Assembly (NCBI GenBank): GCA_026196955.1
Contig: JAPHTO010000043.1
Coordinates: forward strand, 1-64,000
DNA length: 64,000 nucleotides
Direction of reading: 5' to 3'
Source: Colwellia sp.
Lineage (GTDB): Bacteria; Pseudomonadota; Gammaproteobacteria; Enterobacterales; Alteromonadaceae
Shown here: one piece after another, positions 19,977 to 29,983 of the stretch
Position numbering within the stretch: the first letter of the stretch is position 1
Layout: each line of letters opens with the position of its first letter
Position numbers and translations under genes: made by a program
The notes under the pieces: model-generated
What the model saw: the letters and a program-made list of their open reading frames with translations, nothing else
Told to the model about the DNA's origin: nothing
Database searches by the model: none

Positions 19977-21590
19977 ATGAATCATCAAAACAACTGTGAC
20001 GTATTAATTATCGGTAGTGGTGCCGCAGGCTTAACCCTTGCTTTGCATTTGGCTAAAAGTGCCGATGTGGTTATTTTAAGTAAAGGACCGCTTAATGAAG
20101 GGTCGACTTTCTATGCTCAAGGAGGCATAGCCGCAGTATTTGATGAAAATGATAGCATTGAAGCGCATGTTTCTGACACCCTAGTTGCTGGAGCAGGCTT
20201 ATGCAACGAACAAGCGGTGCAATACACAGCACAAAATGCTAAAGCTTGCCTAGAATGGTTAATCGCACAAGGTGTTGAGTTTGATAAAGAGGAATCAGAA
20301 CAAGGTGAAGAAAAATATCACCTAACCCGTGAAGGCGGACATAGCCACAGACGTATTTTGCATGCCGCTGATGCTACTGGCAAAGTGATCCAAACAACAT
20401 TAGCTCAACGTGTTAAGCAACATTCTCGTATTCGCGTATTTGAACGCTACAATGCGATTGACCTTATTTGTCAAGATGTCGAAAGTCATACATCAGAAAA
20501 ACAATGTATTGGTGCTTATCTTTGGAACCGAAATAGCGAAAGAGTAGAAAGTATCTACGCACAAAAAACGATACTTGCCACAGGCGGCGCCAGCAAAGTT
20601 TATCAATATACCTCTAACCCGGATGTTGCCAGTGGCGATGGTATAGCCATGGCATGGCGCGCCGGTTGTCGTGTCGCTAATATGGAGTTTAACCAATTCC
20701 ACCCAACTTGCTTATTTCATCCTGAAGCCGGAAATTTTTTACTTACCGAAGCTTTACGTGGAGAAGGTGCTAAATTAAGGCGTCCTGACGGTAGCCGCTT
20801 TATGCCGGCCTTTGATAAAAGAGCTGAATTAGCACCTCGAGATATTGTTGCCCGTGCCATAGATTATGAAATGAAACGTCTAGGTGTTGATTGTATGTAC
20901 CTTGATATTAGTCACAAGCCTGCAGCTTTTATCAAACAACATTTTCCTACTATTTATCAACGAACCAAAGCCCTTGGCATCGATATCACTAAACAGCCTA
21001 TGCCAGTTGTGCCAGCCGCCCATTATACCTGTGGAGGCGTCATGATAGATCAACATGGCAAAACTGATATAGAGCAGCTTTATGCTATTGGTGAAATGTC
21101 TTACACGGGTCTGCACGGTGCAAATCGCTTGGCCAGTAACTCCCTTTTAGAGTGTTTAGTCTTTGCCCGAGCTGCGGCTTTGGAAATAAGTGACTCACTT
21201 ATACAAACTAACAGCTTTCCAACCTTGCCACGTTGGGACGAAAGCCGTGTTACCGATTCCGACGAAGAAGTGGTTATTCAACACAACTGGCATGAACTAC
21301 GCCTATTTATGTGGGACTATGTGGGTATTGTAAGAACCACCAAACGGCTTGAACGCGCTTTACACAGAGTAGAATTATTGCAGCAAGAAATTCAAGATTA
21401 TTATCAACACTTTAAAGTCAGTAACAACTTACTCGAGCTGAGGAATTTAGTCCAAGTGGCAGAGTTGATAATTCGCTGTGCCATGGAAAGAAAAGAAAGC
21501 AGAGGTTTACACTACACCTTAGATTTTCCTAATACTCTAGACATTGCTGAGCCAACAGTATTAACGCCACAGCAAACTTTTCTTAAATAA
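19977..21590 (+). CDS. nadB: L-aspartate oxidase NadB
   Basis: FAD enzyme that oxidises L-aspartate to iminoaspartate, the first step of de novo NAD synthesis. The 537-residue protein starts with the dinucleotide-binding [18 protein letters not shown] (about 9-26), then [20 protein letters not shown] with the flavin-contacting residues. The active-site region contains THREGG-type sequence ([12 protein letters not shown]) and [15 protein letters not shown]. Near 380 is [20 protein letters not shown], and a helical C-terminus follows. It diverges from rpoE with a 232-base gap. No nadA or nadC lies nearby. Confidence 0.96.
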   Translation: MNHQNNCDVLIIGSGAAGLTLALHLAKSADVVILSKGPLNEGSTFYAQGGIAAVFDENDSIEAHVSDTLVAGAGLCNEQAVQYTAQNAKACLEWLIAQGVEFDKEESEQGEEKYHLTREGGHSHRRILHAADATGKVIQTTLAQRVKQHSRIRVFERYNAIDLICQDVESHTSEKQCIGAYLWNRNSERVESIYAQKTILATGGASKVYQYTSNPDVASGDGIAMAWRAGCRVANMEFNQFHPTCLFHPEAGNFLLTEALRGEGAKLRRPDGSRFMPAFDKRAELAPRDIVARAIDYEMKRLGVDCMYLDISHKPAAFIKQHFPTIYQRTKALGIDITKQPMPVVPAAHYTCGGVMIDQHGKTDIEQLYAIGEMSYTGLHGANRLASNSLLECLVFARAAALEISDSLIQTNSFPTLPRWDESRVTDSDEEVVIQHNWHELRLFMWDYVGIVRTTKRLERALHRVELLQQEIQDYYQHFKVSNNLLELRNLVQVAELIIRCAMERKESRGLHYTLDFPNTLDIAEPTVLTPQQTFLK

Positions 21591-21628
21591 AGCAGGTTAA
21601 AGTTAACTACATGAAAGGAAGCGGTGAC

Positions 21629-22126
21629 TCAACTTTGCTGAGGGTAGCTAACCTTAGTCAGGTTTCTTAAGACTTGCGATAACCGAGAAAAGTCTTGCTC
21701 AGTTAAACTGTCTCTAAATATAAAAAGCTGCTTTGCTTTATCCCCCGAGCACTTATTTTCTGTTGTGGGAAGTAACATTAGCCAACAGCCGAAAAAGCTA
21801 AATCGACTGCTTGCGTGCAACTGATAATATTCATTACCATTAAAAAGACACAGGCCCTGTTGGTTTAATTCAAATTGATACAGGCATTTTGCGTCTTTCT
21901 GGCGGTGTTTAGTGCGTTGCTGGCTATAAAGCACTCCCAATACCAATAGTGTTAGTGTGGCAACAACGAGGGCAAGGAAATATGCATAACTAAAATACAA
22001 TACCAGCAACAATAAAAAAAATACCGTCAAGCCATAAATGACCAATAACTTGTTGCGGGATTCATTAACTTGAATATTAAACTTTGACGCGGTTGAGAAT
22101 AAATTGCACCATGGTGTTGAGTTCAT
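21629..22126 (-). CDS. ygfX: YgfX (CptA)-like membrane protein
   Basis: Probable YgfX, the small inner-membrane protein paired with SdhE; in E. coli it has been reported as toxin CptA affecting FtsZ and MreB. From an ATG at 22126 it has 165 residues, with two close transmembrane helices at about 30-72 (YGLTVFFLLLLVLYFSYAYF and LALVVATLTLLVLGVLYS). A soluble C-terminal part follows, with GLCLFNGNEYYQLHASSRFS and a W near WLMLLP. The start is uncertain: ATG 22126 overlaps sdhE by 50 bases, a further ATG lies at 22162, and no ATG occurs just past the sdhE stop. The sdhE-ygfX order is conserved. Confidence 0.7.
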   Translation of the reverse strand: MNSTPWCNLFSTASKFNIQVNESRNKLLVIYGLTVFFLLLLVLYFSYAYFLALVVATLTLLVLGVLYSQQRTKHRQKDAKCLYQFELNQQGLCLFNGNEYYQLHASSRFSFFGCWLMLLPTTENKCSGDKAKQLFIFRDSLTEQDFSRLSQVLRNLTKVSYPQQS

Positions 22127-22346
22127 CGTCTTCACAGGTTTTATGGCCCATAAACCAAGCAAATAAGTCAGGATCTTGCTCGGTCAGTAAGCGTTCAAAT
22201 ATACGTTGATCTTCTGCTGTTAAATCATCATAAGCTTCATCAACAAAAGGAATAAATAGCACATCAAGCTCTAACATTCCTCGACGACATGCCCATTTAA
22301 GCCTTGCCTTGTTGACCACGGGTTGAGTATTTACTTCTGTTGACAT
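22077..22346 (-). CDS. sdhE: FAD assembly factor SdhE
   Basis: SdhE promotes covalent FAD attachment to succinate dehydrogenase and fumarate reductase flavoproteins. The 89-residue helical protein has the signature RGMLELDVLFIPFVDE, matching the RGxxE motif (residues 22-26), then FERLLTEQDPDLFAWFMGH. Length and motif fit the family well. It is followed by the overlapping ygfX and diverges from ygfZ, the same neighbourhood as in E. coli. Confidence 0.93.
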   Translation of the reverse strand: MSTEVNTQPVVNKARLKWACRRGMLELDVLFIPFVDEAYDDLTAEDQRIFERLLTEQDPDLFAWFMGHKTCEDDELNTMVQFILNRVKV

Positions 22347-22494
22347 ATCAAATTACCTAAAAACAAAGTTAGCCTATTGTAACAAGAACACCAGTTTACT
22401 CACCAATTAATTGTGTGTTTTTTTGGCCGCTAGCTTGATTTTTCCGCCGCTAATCCCAATTTACATCCTAACAATCATTGTATAGCGTTTCCTT

Positions 22495-23472
22495 ATGCCA
22501 ATAATTTCTGACGAGAGCCTTCCTTCTCTCGAACAATTACCCAACACTTATTTAGTGTCACTTACACATTACAGTGCCATATCGTTAGTCGGTGAAGAGC
22601 AAAGTAGTTATTTACAGGGACAAGTTACTTGTGATGTAAACAGTCTTGATGAACATCATTTATTGGTTGGTGCTCATTGCAATGCCAAGGGAAAAGTATT
22701 CAGCGCCTTTCGATTAATCAATCGCAATAACGCTCATTTACTTATTCAACCAAATAGCAGCATCACAGCATCAATGGCAGAGCTGAAAAAATTCGGCGTT
22801 TTCGCCAAAGTCGATATAAGCCAAACCAGTGATTTAAGCTTTTATGCTTTGGTTGGTGAGCAAGCAAGTGAACTTATACACACACACTTTGATCAAGTGC
22901 CAGACAGTTTAACGCCCGTCGTTCACAGCAATGGCACCACAATTATTTATATCGCCGGAAAACTAGCTCGTTATTTACTCGTTGATGAAGCAAGCAAATT
23001 AACGGCAAAACTCGACCAATTAGCGTTAACTACCTACTCGGCACCAGTCTGGGATTTATTAGAAATATCAGAAGGTTTCGCACAATTATCAGAGCAAGCA
23101 AGTGCTGAATATGTCCCTCAAATGCTTAACTTACAAGCCATTAATGGCATCAGTTTTACCAAAGGTTGCTACTTAGGACAAGAAACGGTAGCGCGCATGC
23201 AATATTTAGGTAAGAACAAGCGAGCATTATTTTCATTAACTTTTAAAGCTGATGAGTCAATCTCAAATGACGAAGCTATTGAAAAACAGCTCGGTGATAA
23301 CTGGCGTAAAGCGGGAGATATCCTAGCATCCTATCATAGTGATGATGGCTGCGGTTATGTACAAGCTATCTTAAGTAGTGATGTTGATGATACAACCCAA
23401 CTAAGGTTAAAGTCCCAACCTAATATAAAAGTATCAGTTCACCCCCTGCCCTATTCGCTAGTAGCTGAATAA
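22495..23472 (+). CDS. ygfZ: tRNA-modifying protein YgfZ (folate-binding)
   Basis: Folate-dependent protein of the GcvT/COG0354 group that supports certain Fe-S enzymes, including MiaB-type tRNA modification. The 325-residue protein contains the diagnostic motif FTKGCYLGQETVARMQYLGK at about residues 218-237, holding the essential cysteine. Upstream, GEEQSSYLQGQVTCDVNSL (about 30-50) is the typical N-terminal strand pair. It diverges from sdhE with a 148-base gap and is followed 41 bases later by slyD. Confidence 0.94.
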   Translation: MPIISDESLPSLEQLPNTYLVSLTHYSAISLVGEEQSSYLQGQVTCDVNSLDEHHLLVGAHCNAKGKVFSAFRLINRNNAHLLIQPNSSITASMAELKKFGVFAKVDISQTSDLSFYALVGEQASELIHTHFDQVPDSLTPVVHSNGTTIIYIAGKLARYLLVDEASKLTAKLDQLALTTYSAPVWDLLEISEGFAQLSEQASAEYVPQMLNLQAINGISFTKGCYLGQETVARMQYLGKNKRALFSLTFKADESISNDEAIEKQLGDNWRKAGDILASYHSDDGCGYVQAILSSDVDDTTQLRLKSQPNIKVSVHPLPYSLVAE

Positions 23473-23513
23473 CAGAATAAATCTTATATTAATTTTAAAC
23501 ACGTGGAAAAAAT

Positions 23514-24080
23514 ATGAAAATCACAAAAAACTCAGTCGTTGTTATGCACTACGCCGTATCCGACAGCGAAGGTACATTAATTGACAGTTCATACGATCAT
23601 AAGCCAATGGCCATTATCCAAGGTACAGGTTACCTAATCCCAGGCCTTGAAGACGCACTGATAGATCATCAAGAAGGCGATAAGTTTGAAGTAAGCGTGA
23701 GTTGTGAGCAAGCATACGGTCAACGTCATGATGAATACGTACAAACAGTACCGAAAGAGTTATTACAAGGGGTTGAAGAATTGGCTGTTGGCACACAATT
23801 GCGTGCTACCACTGACGAAGGTGAGCAAACGGTTATTGTGATTGATGTCAACGATGAAGAAGTTACCGTTGATGGCAATCACCCACTTTCAGGCATTGAT
23901 CTTAACTTTGACGTTGAAATTTTAGAAGTCCGTGAAGCAACAGAAGAAGAGCTTGCTCATGGTCATATTCACAGCGAAGGTGAAGGTTGTTGTGGTGGTG
24001 AACACAAACATTCAGATGATGAAGCTAAAAGCGAAGAAAAAGAAGGTTGTTGCGGCGGTGGCAGCTGCTCAAGTCACTAA
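23514..24080 (+). CDS. slyD: FKBP-type peptidyl-prolyl isomerase SlyD
   Basis: Cytosolic prolyl isomerase and metallochaperone. At 188 residues it has the split FKBP domain (residues 1-70 and 125-140) with an inserted flap (about 72-122). Key segments are DSSYDHKPMAIIQGTGYLIP GLEDAL and the flap's VEELAVGTQLRATTDEG. The last 40 residues form a histidine/cysteine-rich tail (HGHIHSEGEGCCGG, then EGCCGGGSCSSH), the nickel-binding region used in hydrogenase and urease maturation in E. coli. AT-poor codons are avoided as in highly expressed genes. An inverted repeat follows at 24099-24144. Confidence 0.94.
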   Translation: MKITKNSVVVMHYAVSDSEGTLIDSSYDHKPMAIIQGTGYLIPGLEDALIDHQEGDKFEVSVSCEQAYGQRHDEYVQTVPKELLQGVEELAVGTQLRATTDEGEQTVIVIDVNDEEVTVDGNHPLSGIDLNFDVEILEVREATEEELAHGHIHSEGEGCCGGEHKHSDDEAKSEEKEGCCGGGSCSSH

Positions 24081-24098
24081 AGAGTTAAAAGCATGTCT

Positions 24099-24144
24099 TA
24101 AGTTACGAAGTACTATTTTATTCAAAAGGTATCTTCGTAACTTA
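24099..24144. terminator. Inverted repeat between slyD and yajQ, possible terminator
   Basis: A perfect 12-bp stem, TAAGTTACGAAG at 24099-24110 pairing with its complement at 24133-24144, encloses a 22-base loop. It lies between two convergent genes, where a bidirectional terminator is expected. No strong T-run follows on either strand, so termination is inferred rather than shown. Confidence 0.45.
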
Positions 24145-24166
24145 GCTAGCGTCTTGTGTGCAAAAG

Positions 24167-24649
24167 TTAATCTTTAAAGTTAGTAAACTGGAAAGATTGC
24201 TCTAGCTCCGCTTTACGAATCATAGCCATCACAGCCTGTAATTCATCACGTTTTTTCCCGGTTACTCTTACTTGCTCGCCTTGAATAGCAGCTTGAACTT
24301 TAAACTTTTCAGCTTTGATTAATTTTACCACTTTCTTGGCAACATCTTGCTCTATACCTTCTTTAAAGGTAACTTGCTGACTCCAATTTTTCCCGCTTGC
24401 AGAGGCTGCTCCTAGCGTCATCGCTTTTGCATCCACTTGACGCTTAGTCAATTGACTACGCAACATATCAGCAAGCTGTTTTAATTGAAAATCCCCTTCT
24501 GCTTTAATAGTGACAACAGGTTTTTTCCATTCAAAACTGGCTTCAACACCGCGAAAATCAAAACGATTAGTTAACTCACGATTGGCATTATCAACTGCAT
24601 TACGCACTTCTTCAATATTGATTTCAGATACTATATCCATTGATGGCAT
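24167..24649 (-). CDS. yajQ: YajQ-family nucleotide-binding protein
   Basis: A 160-residue member of the YajQ (UPF0234) family, some of which bind cyclic di-GMP. It starts [20 protein letters not shown] and continues with [15 protein letters not shown], then the tandem alpha-beta folds ending [20 protein letters not shown] and FQFTNFKD, the typical family end. The length equals that of other YajQ proteins. It converges with slyD. Role here is unknown beyond family membership. Confidence 0.93.
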   Translation of the reverse strand: MPSMDIVSEINIEEVRNAVDNANRELTNRFDFRGVEASFEWKKPVVTIKAEGDFQLKQLADMLRSQLTKRQVDAKAMTLGAASASGKNWSQQVTFKEGIEQDVAKKVVKLIKAEKFKVQAAIQGEQVRVTGKKRDELQAVMAMIRKAELEQSFQFTNFKD

Positions 24650-24776
24650 GACTTGATCTCTTTAACGTTTTCTAAATAATTAAGCGCTATTATACCTAGA
24701 GAGAAATACCAAACAAGCAAGCATTTACTAACCATGATATTATCGAGATCTGTTAACTTAACTAAAGCTATTTGTA

Positions 24777-25199
24777 GTGAAAGCTCGTCACCACTTATTA
24801 TTTTTTATCCTATTACTCATCGCTGCATGCTTATTATTTTTTTCCAGCGCATTGTTATTGCCCACAGAGCTCAAAAATGCAGTTTTTCGCTCACCTCAAA
24901 TTGATACCATAGGTCACTTTATTGGCTTTTTTGTCTTAGCTTGGTTAATGCACTCTATACTCAAAACCACACTAGTTTCGACATTCTTTAGCTTATCTTT
25001 CTATGCTTGTTTAAGTGAATTAGGGCAATACTACCTAGGGTTTCGAAACGGAGAATTTAGTGATTTTTTCGCCGATATAGCGGGGATAGCCTTGTTTATT
25101 TTGCTTAAAGTACTTTATTTATTTTATAAAAAAGCGCTACTTGCCAAGCTGTCAGCTAATCAAAGTAATTCTGCATTCACAGCAAAGGTAGACTCATGA
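24777..25199 (+). CDS. VanZ-like membrane protein
   Basis: A 140-residue protein with three or four membrane helices (about 7-27, 40-60, 64-80 and 98-116) and the VanZ-like pattern DTIGHFIGFFVLAWLMHS followed by FRNGEFSDFFADIAGIALF, whose conserved DxxAD-type residues are visible. The start is GTG at 24777. Its TGA overlaps the ATG of the ketopantoate reductase gene (ATGA), so the two are coupled. VanZ-family proteins are linked to teicoplanin tolerance in Gram-positives, but function in marine gammaproteobacteria is unknown. Confidence 0.75.
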   Translation: MKARHHLLFFILLLIAACLLFFSSALLLPTELKNAVFRSPQIDTIGHFIGFFVLAWLMHSILKTTLVSTFFSLSFYACLSELGQYYLGFRNGEFSDFFADIAGIALFILLKVLYLFYKKALLAKLSANQSNSAFTAKVDS

Positions 25200-26122
25200 A
25201 TTGGTTAGTGGTTGGTCAAGGAGCAATGGGGCTATTGTGGTACCATCATCTGCACCAGAGCCTGAAAACTAAAAGTAATCACAACATGCTTAGTTTACTG
25301 GCATCGAAACAGCAAGATTTACAGCAGAATCAATACCAGTTTACCGACTTAGATAAATGTGCACACCGCAACACACTAAATTATGCGTCAATTGAACAGG
25401 TAAAAAATGCCGACACGGTTTTTCTTTGCTTAAAGTCATATCAAATAGCACCTGCGATTAAGCAGATTGCAGCGCAGTTAAAGGATAACTGCAGCATTAT
25501 TCTTGCTCATAATGGGATGGGAACATTAGAGCGCCTTCCGCAAGACTTTATTGAAAAGCACACTCTCTATGCCCTGTTAACCACGCACGGCTGCTTGCGA
25601 AATGCACCATTAAACATCGCTCATACTGGCGCAGGCGAAACGAGTTTAGGGTTAATATCAGGGCAATCAGATAAAACAAAAGAAACGCAGTTAACCTTGA
25701 CGCTAGATGAGGCTTTACCCAAGGTAAGCTTTGAAAATAATATCTTAAAGAAACAATGGCTAAAATTAGCAATTAACTGTGCTATAAACCCAATAACAGC
25801 ACTGCATAATATTGATAATGGCGGCGTCAATAACAGTCAATTTAATCAACAAATATCAGCCTTATTAAGTGAGATTGTTGTCGTTGCTAAAGCAGAAGGG
25901 ATCGAGCTCATTAAAGAAGAGCTACAAGCGAATGTACAGAAGGTTGCGCAGGCAACAGCTAAAAATTGTTCATCGATGCGTTGTGATATTTTAGAAAACA
26001 GACAAACAGAGATTGATTATATCAACGGCTATATTCATCGATTAGGATTAAAGCATGCCCTTGCCACACCAGAAAATAGTAAGGTGTGGCAGGCAATCAA
26101 ACATTTAGAAACTAACTTTTAG
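25196..26122 (+). CDS. panE: 2-dehydropantoate 2-reductase (ketopantoate reductase)
   Basis: NADPH-dependent reduction of ketopantoate to pantoate on the route to CoA. At 308 residues it has an N-terminal Rossmann motif WLVVGQGAMGLLW (about 3-15), VFLCLKSYQ near 80 with the catalytic lysine, and ILAHNGMGTLE near 102. The C-terminal helical domain has KKQWLKLAINCAINPITALH (about 185-205), the family signature with the key Lys and Asn. It overlaps the VanZ-like gene by four bases and converges with thiI. Confidence 0.9.
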   Translation: MNWLVVGQGAMGLLWYHHLHQSLKTKSNHNMLSLLASKQQDLQQNQYQFTDLDKCAHRNTLNYASIEQVKNADTVFLCLKSYQIAPAIKQIAAQLKDNCSIILAHNGMGTLERLPQDFIEKHTLYALLTTHGCLRNAPLNIAHTGAGETSLGLISGQSDKTKETQLTLTLDEALPKVSFENNILKKQWLKLAINCAINPITALHNIDNGGVNNSQFNQQISALLSEIVVVAKAEGIELIKEELQANVQKVAQATAKNCSSMRCDILENRQTEIDYINGYIHRLGLKHALATPENSKVWQAIKHLETNF

Positions 26123-26147
26123 CGACTAGCTTCTTAATGCTACAAGC

Positions 26148-27602
26148 TTAAGGACGATACACTTTTACGTTACTAAAGCCATTATCAAGCAAGTAAAGGG
26201 CTTGTAACTTACTCATCACCCCATGATCACAGTAAAGTAAATAGTCCTTGCTCATGTCTAAATCGCCAAACTGAGTGGCTAATTTATAAAATGGGATATG
26301 TTTAACGTTTACATTGTCAATTTCTAGTGGGTTTTCTTCTTCTTCCTCAGGCGAGCGAATATCAACAACTATTGCGTTTTCGCCGATGTTCTCCACTAAA
26401 TCTACGGCCGTAATTTCTGCTTCCGTTTCTTTACCAATATCACGAATATCAAAAACACGCGTTTCTTCTACAACCTTGTCTAAAATGGAAAAATCAAAAT
26501 TATCTTCTTCTGCTTCCACTTTTGAAAGCACAGCTTTTACTGTCGGCTTTTTAGAAATAACACCACAATACTCAGGGATGGTTTTAGCAAAGTCTTCTGT
26601 CCCTATTTTACGCGCAATATCAATAATATCTTGCTTATCGTAAGCGCCTAAAGGACGTAAAATAAGCGTGTCAGTGACACGATTGATCACATTGAGGTTG
26701 GTTAATGTTTGGCTCGACACTTGCCCTAAACTTTCCCCGGTAACCAAGGCTTGAATTTTGCCCTTCTCTGCAATTTTACTGGCTGCACGCATCATCATAC
26801 GCTTGAGCACTACACCCATTTGGCCGTTTTCTACTTTTTCTAAAATTTCTGCTACCACAGGCTCAAAATCAACAGCAAAAAACTTTACTTTATGAGAAGC
26901 GCCAAATTTGTCCCACAAATAATAACTCACTTGTTTGACACCCACTTCATGGGCTGAGCCGCCTAAATTAAAGAAACAAAAATGAGTACGGGCGCCTTTT
27001 TTGATCATCTGATAACTGGCAACCCCAGAGTCAAAACCACCAGACATTAGTGATAAAACATCTTCTTGAGTCGCTATTGGGAAGCCGCCTAAACCTTGAT
27101 GACGATCAGTAACAATAAAGAGATCATTGTTTTTAACCTCTAATCGAATCGTGACTTCAGGTTTTTTAAGTTTCACCTTCGCGCTGTCAACCGCTTGATT
27201 TAAACCACCACCAACGTATTGCTCAATTTTCAGGGAATTAAAGTCATGAGAGCCTGTGCGTTTAACCCGCACACAAAACGTTTTATTTTCAATGGTTTTA
27301 GCGTGAACAGCTAAGGTTTTTTCAAAAATATCATGTAGATCAGTAAAAGGTGTCTGTTGAACTTCTAAAAATAATGGCACCCCAGGGATACTCTTTAGTG
27401 CTTCCACTAATCGTTCACGGTTTTTAGGGCTATTATCTTTCGTATTAACCTCAACATTATCCCAATTCATACGGGTGGTGACTTGCTCGTCAACACGGCG
27501 TAAAACATTTTTAATGTTCGACTCTAAAATTTTAGTAAAACGTTTACGCACTGGGCGTGATTTTATAGTGATTTCAGCTTGCAGCTTTACGATAAATTTC
27601 AT
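26148..27602 (-). CDS. thiI: tRNA 4-thiouridine synthase / thiazole sulfur carrier ThiI
   Basis: Makes s4U8 in tRNA and passes sulfur for thiamine thiazole. I start at the ATG at 27602 ([20 protein letters not shown]), giving 484 residues against 482 in E. coli; a longer frame has no family support. It has NFLD/THUMP domains to about 165, the PP-loop [15 protein letters not shown] near 185, the first catalytic cysteine in [15 protein letters not shown] near 344, and a C-terminal rhodanese domain with [20 protein letters not shown] whose cysteine is at about 457. Both catalytic cysteines are present, so it should serve both pathways. Upstream is a clear terminator ending the pomAB unit. Confidence 0.95.
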   Translation of the reverse strand: MKFIVKLQAEITIKSRPVRKRFTKILESNIKNVLRRVDEQVTTRMNWDNVEVNTKDNSPKNRERLVEALKSIPGVPLFLEVQQTPFTDLHDIFEKTLAVHAKTIENKTFCVRVKRTGSHDFNSLKIEQYVGGGLNQAVDSAKVKLKKPEVTIRLEVKNNDLFIVTDRHQGLGGFPIATQEDVLSLMSGGFDSGVASYQMIKKGARTHFCFFNLGGSAHEVGVKQVSYYLWDKFGASHKVKFFAVDFEPVVAEILEKVENGQMGVVLKRMMMRAASKIAEKGKIQALVTGESLGQVSSQTLTNLNVINRVTDTLILRPLGAYDKQDIIDIARKIGTEDFAKTIPEYCGVISKKPTVKAVLSKVEAEEDNFDFSILDKVVEETRVFDIRDIGKETEAEITAVDLVENIGENAIVVDIRSPEEEEENPLEIDNVNVKHIPFYKLATQFGDLDMSKDYLLYCDHGVMSKLQALYLLDNGFSNVKVYRP

Positions 27603-27654
27603 CGATGATGACCTAAAAATAATAACAGTGGAAATATTGGCGCACATTATACAC

Positions 27655-27690
27655 GAAAAAAGCTGTCAGTATTACGCTGACAGCTTTTTT
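27655..27690 (-). terminator. Rho-independent terminator after pomAB
   Basis: A perfect 9-bp stem (AGCTGTCAG at 27661-27669, CTGACAGCT at 27677-27685) with a 7-base loop, flanked by A-runs and T-runs that extend the pairing. On the minus strand it follows the pomB stop by about 20 bases and ends in a U-run, so it should end the pomA-pomB transcript and separate it from thiI. Confidence 0.85.
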
Positions 27691-27708
27691 CTCAGACAAG
27701 TGATTTTA

Positions 27709-28653
27709 CTACTCTTGGATAACTTGAATAGGATCAGTTTCTTTTGCTTTACCTTGGTTAATAGCAATCTCGACACGTCGATTTCTACGGCGGTTTAAGG
27801 CATTTGTATTTGGTACTAATGGACGAGTATCTGCATGCCCTGCAACCACTAAACGCGTTTGATCAAAACCCGGCACTTTAATTAACTCATGAGCAATAGC
27901 AACCGCACGCTTACTCGATAAATCCCAGTTAGAGCTAAAGAGTTCAGAGTCTAGACCTCGATTATCGGTATTACCTGAGACCATGATTTCACCGGGTACG
28001 GTATTTAATAGTTCACCTATCTCTTTAATGATAGGCCTAAACTTAGGCTGTAAAAAGGCAGAGCCTGATGGAAAGGAACCATTTTCACGAATACGAATGA
28101 TCACTTGCTGACCCAAAGACTCTAACTCAATGGCGCCATCTTGAATTTGCTGCTCAAGTTGCTCAGCAATTTTTTTCACTAAATCATTAACTTGCTCTTG
28201 CGCAGCATTTTCCATTTGCTCTTGAGCTTGTTGTAAAGCCTGTGCTGATAATGCATCTTCTGTATTTTGCGATTGACCACCACGTTCAGTACCACGCTGC
28301 TCTTGTCGACCGCCAGCTGACGTTTCATCACCCGCTTGAAACTCTAGCATTTGCTGAGTCATTTCCATGGTTTGCTGTTGAATCACTTCAATAGGCGTAG
28401 GCTCAGGCTTACCCGGTCTAAATTCCTGCGCAATAATACTAGTCCCTTTAGGAATATCTTTAACTTCAATTTTATTTTGCACACCAAAGGCAAACTTCAT
28501 CGACCCTGCAATTTGCTTAAACTTTAAGACATCCATTTCTGAGAAAGATAATAACAATACAAAGAAGCACATCAGTAGCGACATGAGATCGGCAAAAGTG
28601 CCCATCCATGCAGGTAACCCCGGCGGTGGACATTTACATTCTTGTTCAGCCAT
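27709..28653 (-). CDS. pomB: Flagellar stator protein PomB (MotB family, Na+-type)
   Basis: Peptidoglycan-anchored half of the polar-flagellum stator. The 314-residue protein has a short N-terminus with PPPGLPAWMGTFADLMSLLM, where Asp22 in the single transmembrane helix (about 19-40) is the ion-binding residue. A Gln-rich linker (about 70-155) and a C-terminal OmpA-like domain (about 180-305, with VSGNTDNRGL and RRRNRRVEIAI) follow. The CxC plus PPPGLPAWM front end is that of the PomB group rather than H+ MotB. It lies 57 bases after pomA. Confidence 0.9.
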   Translation of the reverse strand: MAEQECKCPPPGLPAWMGTFADLMSLLMCFFVLLLSFSEMDVLKFKQIAGSMKFAFGVQNKIEVKDIPKGTSIIAQEFRPGKPEPTPIEVIQQQTMEMTQQMLEFQAGDETSAGGRQEQRGTERGGQSQNTEDALSAQALQQAQEQMENAAQEQVNDLVKKIAEQLEQQIQDGAIELESLGQQVIIRIRENGSFPSGSAFLQPKFRPIIKEIGELLNTVPGEIMVSGNTDNRGLDSELFSSNWDLSSKRAVAIAHELIKVPGFDQTRLVVAGHADTRPLVPNTNALNRRRNRRVEIAINQGKAKETDPIQVIQE

Positions 28654-28710
28654 ATATAACCTCTAACATAAGCGCCCTAACATAAGCATCTGCTCGCATA
28701 AGTGCCCCCA

Positions 28711-29475
28711 CTACTCTTCAGTAGTATCAATAGCGCGTTTACCTTCGGCAAGGTAGTTTTTCAACAGGCCTTCAATGACCCGAGGGTTTTGACCATCTTG
28801 TATGCCTAATACTGCATCAAGCACCAATTCCTGATTCATTTTCTCTTCTGCCATACGCAGTTTTAATTTTGAGGCAATTGGAATAGCGATAACGTTCGCT
28901 AAAAAGGCACCATAAAGTGTAGTTAATAAGGCAACCGCCATGGCAGGACCGATTGATTTTGGATCATCCATATTTGACAACATAGCCACCAAGCCAATTA
29001 GCGTACCTATCATACCCATAGCAGGAGCGACATCGGCTAGCGACATCATCATATTCGACCCTGTTTCGTGGCGCTCGGTGGTGAGGTTAATATCTTTTTG
29101 TAACGTAGCGCGTACTACATCTGCGTCATGCCCATCAACAAGCATATCGACACCCTTTTGCATAAAAGGGTTGGTGATTTCAGCTTCTTCCAAAGCAAGA
29201 AAACCGCCTTTTCGTGCTGCATCAGCCATATCAACAGCTTTTTCAATTAGCTCTTCAGGTTTTTCTAACTTGAACATAAAGGCTTTAGCAATGATTTTTC
29301 CGATACCGAAAAATTGGCTTAAATTATAATTCGATAAAACAATGAAAATTGAACCACAAAATACAATTAGCACTGATTGAGTATCAGCAAACATCATGAT
29401 GTCGCCAGACAAAACCATTGCCATCGCAAGTAGACCGATAGCACCAAGGATACCTATTAACGTTGCTAAATCCAC
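28711..29475 (-). CDS. pomA: Flagellar stator protein PomA (MotA family, Na+-type)
   Basis: Four-helix stator subunit that forms the ion channel with PomB and pushes on FliG. At 254 residues it has helices at about 4-24, 29-49, 150-170 and 180-200, with the cytosolic loop between helices 2 and 3 bearing the charged residues EKPEELIEKAVDMADAARKG. The conserved MMSLADVAPAMGMIGTLIGL and DDPKSIGPAMAVALLTTLYG are clear. It has the same gene order as Vibrio pomAB, next to xseB in the opposite direction. Confidence 0.93.
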   Translation of the reverse strand: MDLATLIGILGAIGLLAMAMVLSGDIMMFADTQSVLIVFCGSIFIVLSNYNLSQFFGIGKIIAKAFMFKLEKPEELIEKAVDMADAARKGGFLALEEAEITNPFMQKGVDMLVDGHDADVVRATLQKDINLTTERHETGSNMMMSLADVAPAMGMIGTLIGLVAMLSNMDDPKSIGPAMAVALLTTLYGAFLANVIAIPIASKLKLRMAEEKMNQELVLDAVLGIQDGQNPRVIEGLLKNYLAEGKRAIDTTEE

Positions 29476-29716
29476 AAAACTCTCCTAAAACTACAAACCT
29501 AAATAGCACTCATAAAAAGAATAGTACATGATGCAAAAAATATTCGCTAATACTTCTACATCGATAAATCATATTATCGCCCATACAGTCAATAACTTAA
29601 TAGCTTGTTTTGAATTAATTTTAGCTCAACAAAAGCAAGTCCCACATTGACCAATGCGCCTAGCTAAGGTAAGTTTGCGCCTAGAGTTTTTATATGGCTA
29701 GCCTTGAGTAAAAATA

Positions 29717-29983
29717 ATGGCAAAGAAAAAATTAGAAAACCTTAGTTTTGAAGAATCGCTAGTCGAGCTTGATACTATTGTGCAAAACCTTGAGCAAGGT
29801 GAATTAAGCTTAGAAGAGTCTATGGCTCTGTTTGAACGTGGTTTAAATTTAAGTCAGGTAAGCCAAACAAAGCTACAAGCGGCTGAGCAAAAAGTGAAAA
29901 TATTGCTTGAGAAAAATGGTGAGCAAACATTATCAGACTTTAACTTATCCAAAGATGATAATGCTTCAGGTGAGCTTTTGTGA
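29717..29983 (+). CDS. xseB: Exodeoxyribonuclease VII small subunit
   Basis: XseB binds XseA to form exonuclease VII, which degrades single-stranded DNA. The 88-residue helical protein shows SFEESLVELDTIVQNLEQGE and LSLEESMALFERGLNLSQ, the two-helix signature of the family. The acidic tail (about 72-88) is variable. Its TGA overlaps the ispA start in GTGA, so ispA is translationally coupled. The upstream 241-base gap separates it from the divergent pomA. Confidence 0.96.
   Translation: MAKKKLENLSFEESLVELDTIVQNLEQGELSLEESMALFERGLNLSQVSQTKLQAAEQKVKILLEKNGEQTLSDFNLSKDDNASGELL

Noticed and set aside
28940-29329. 129-codon plus-strand open frame opposite pomA
   Set aside because: Antisense of a conserved stator gene; low-complexity Ser/Ile-rich translation.
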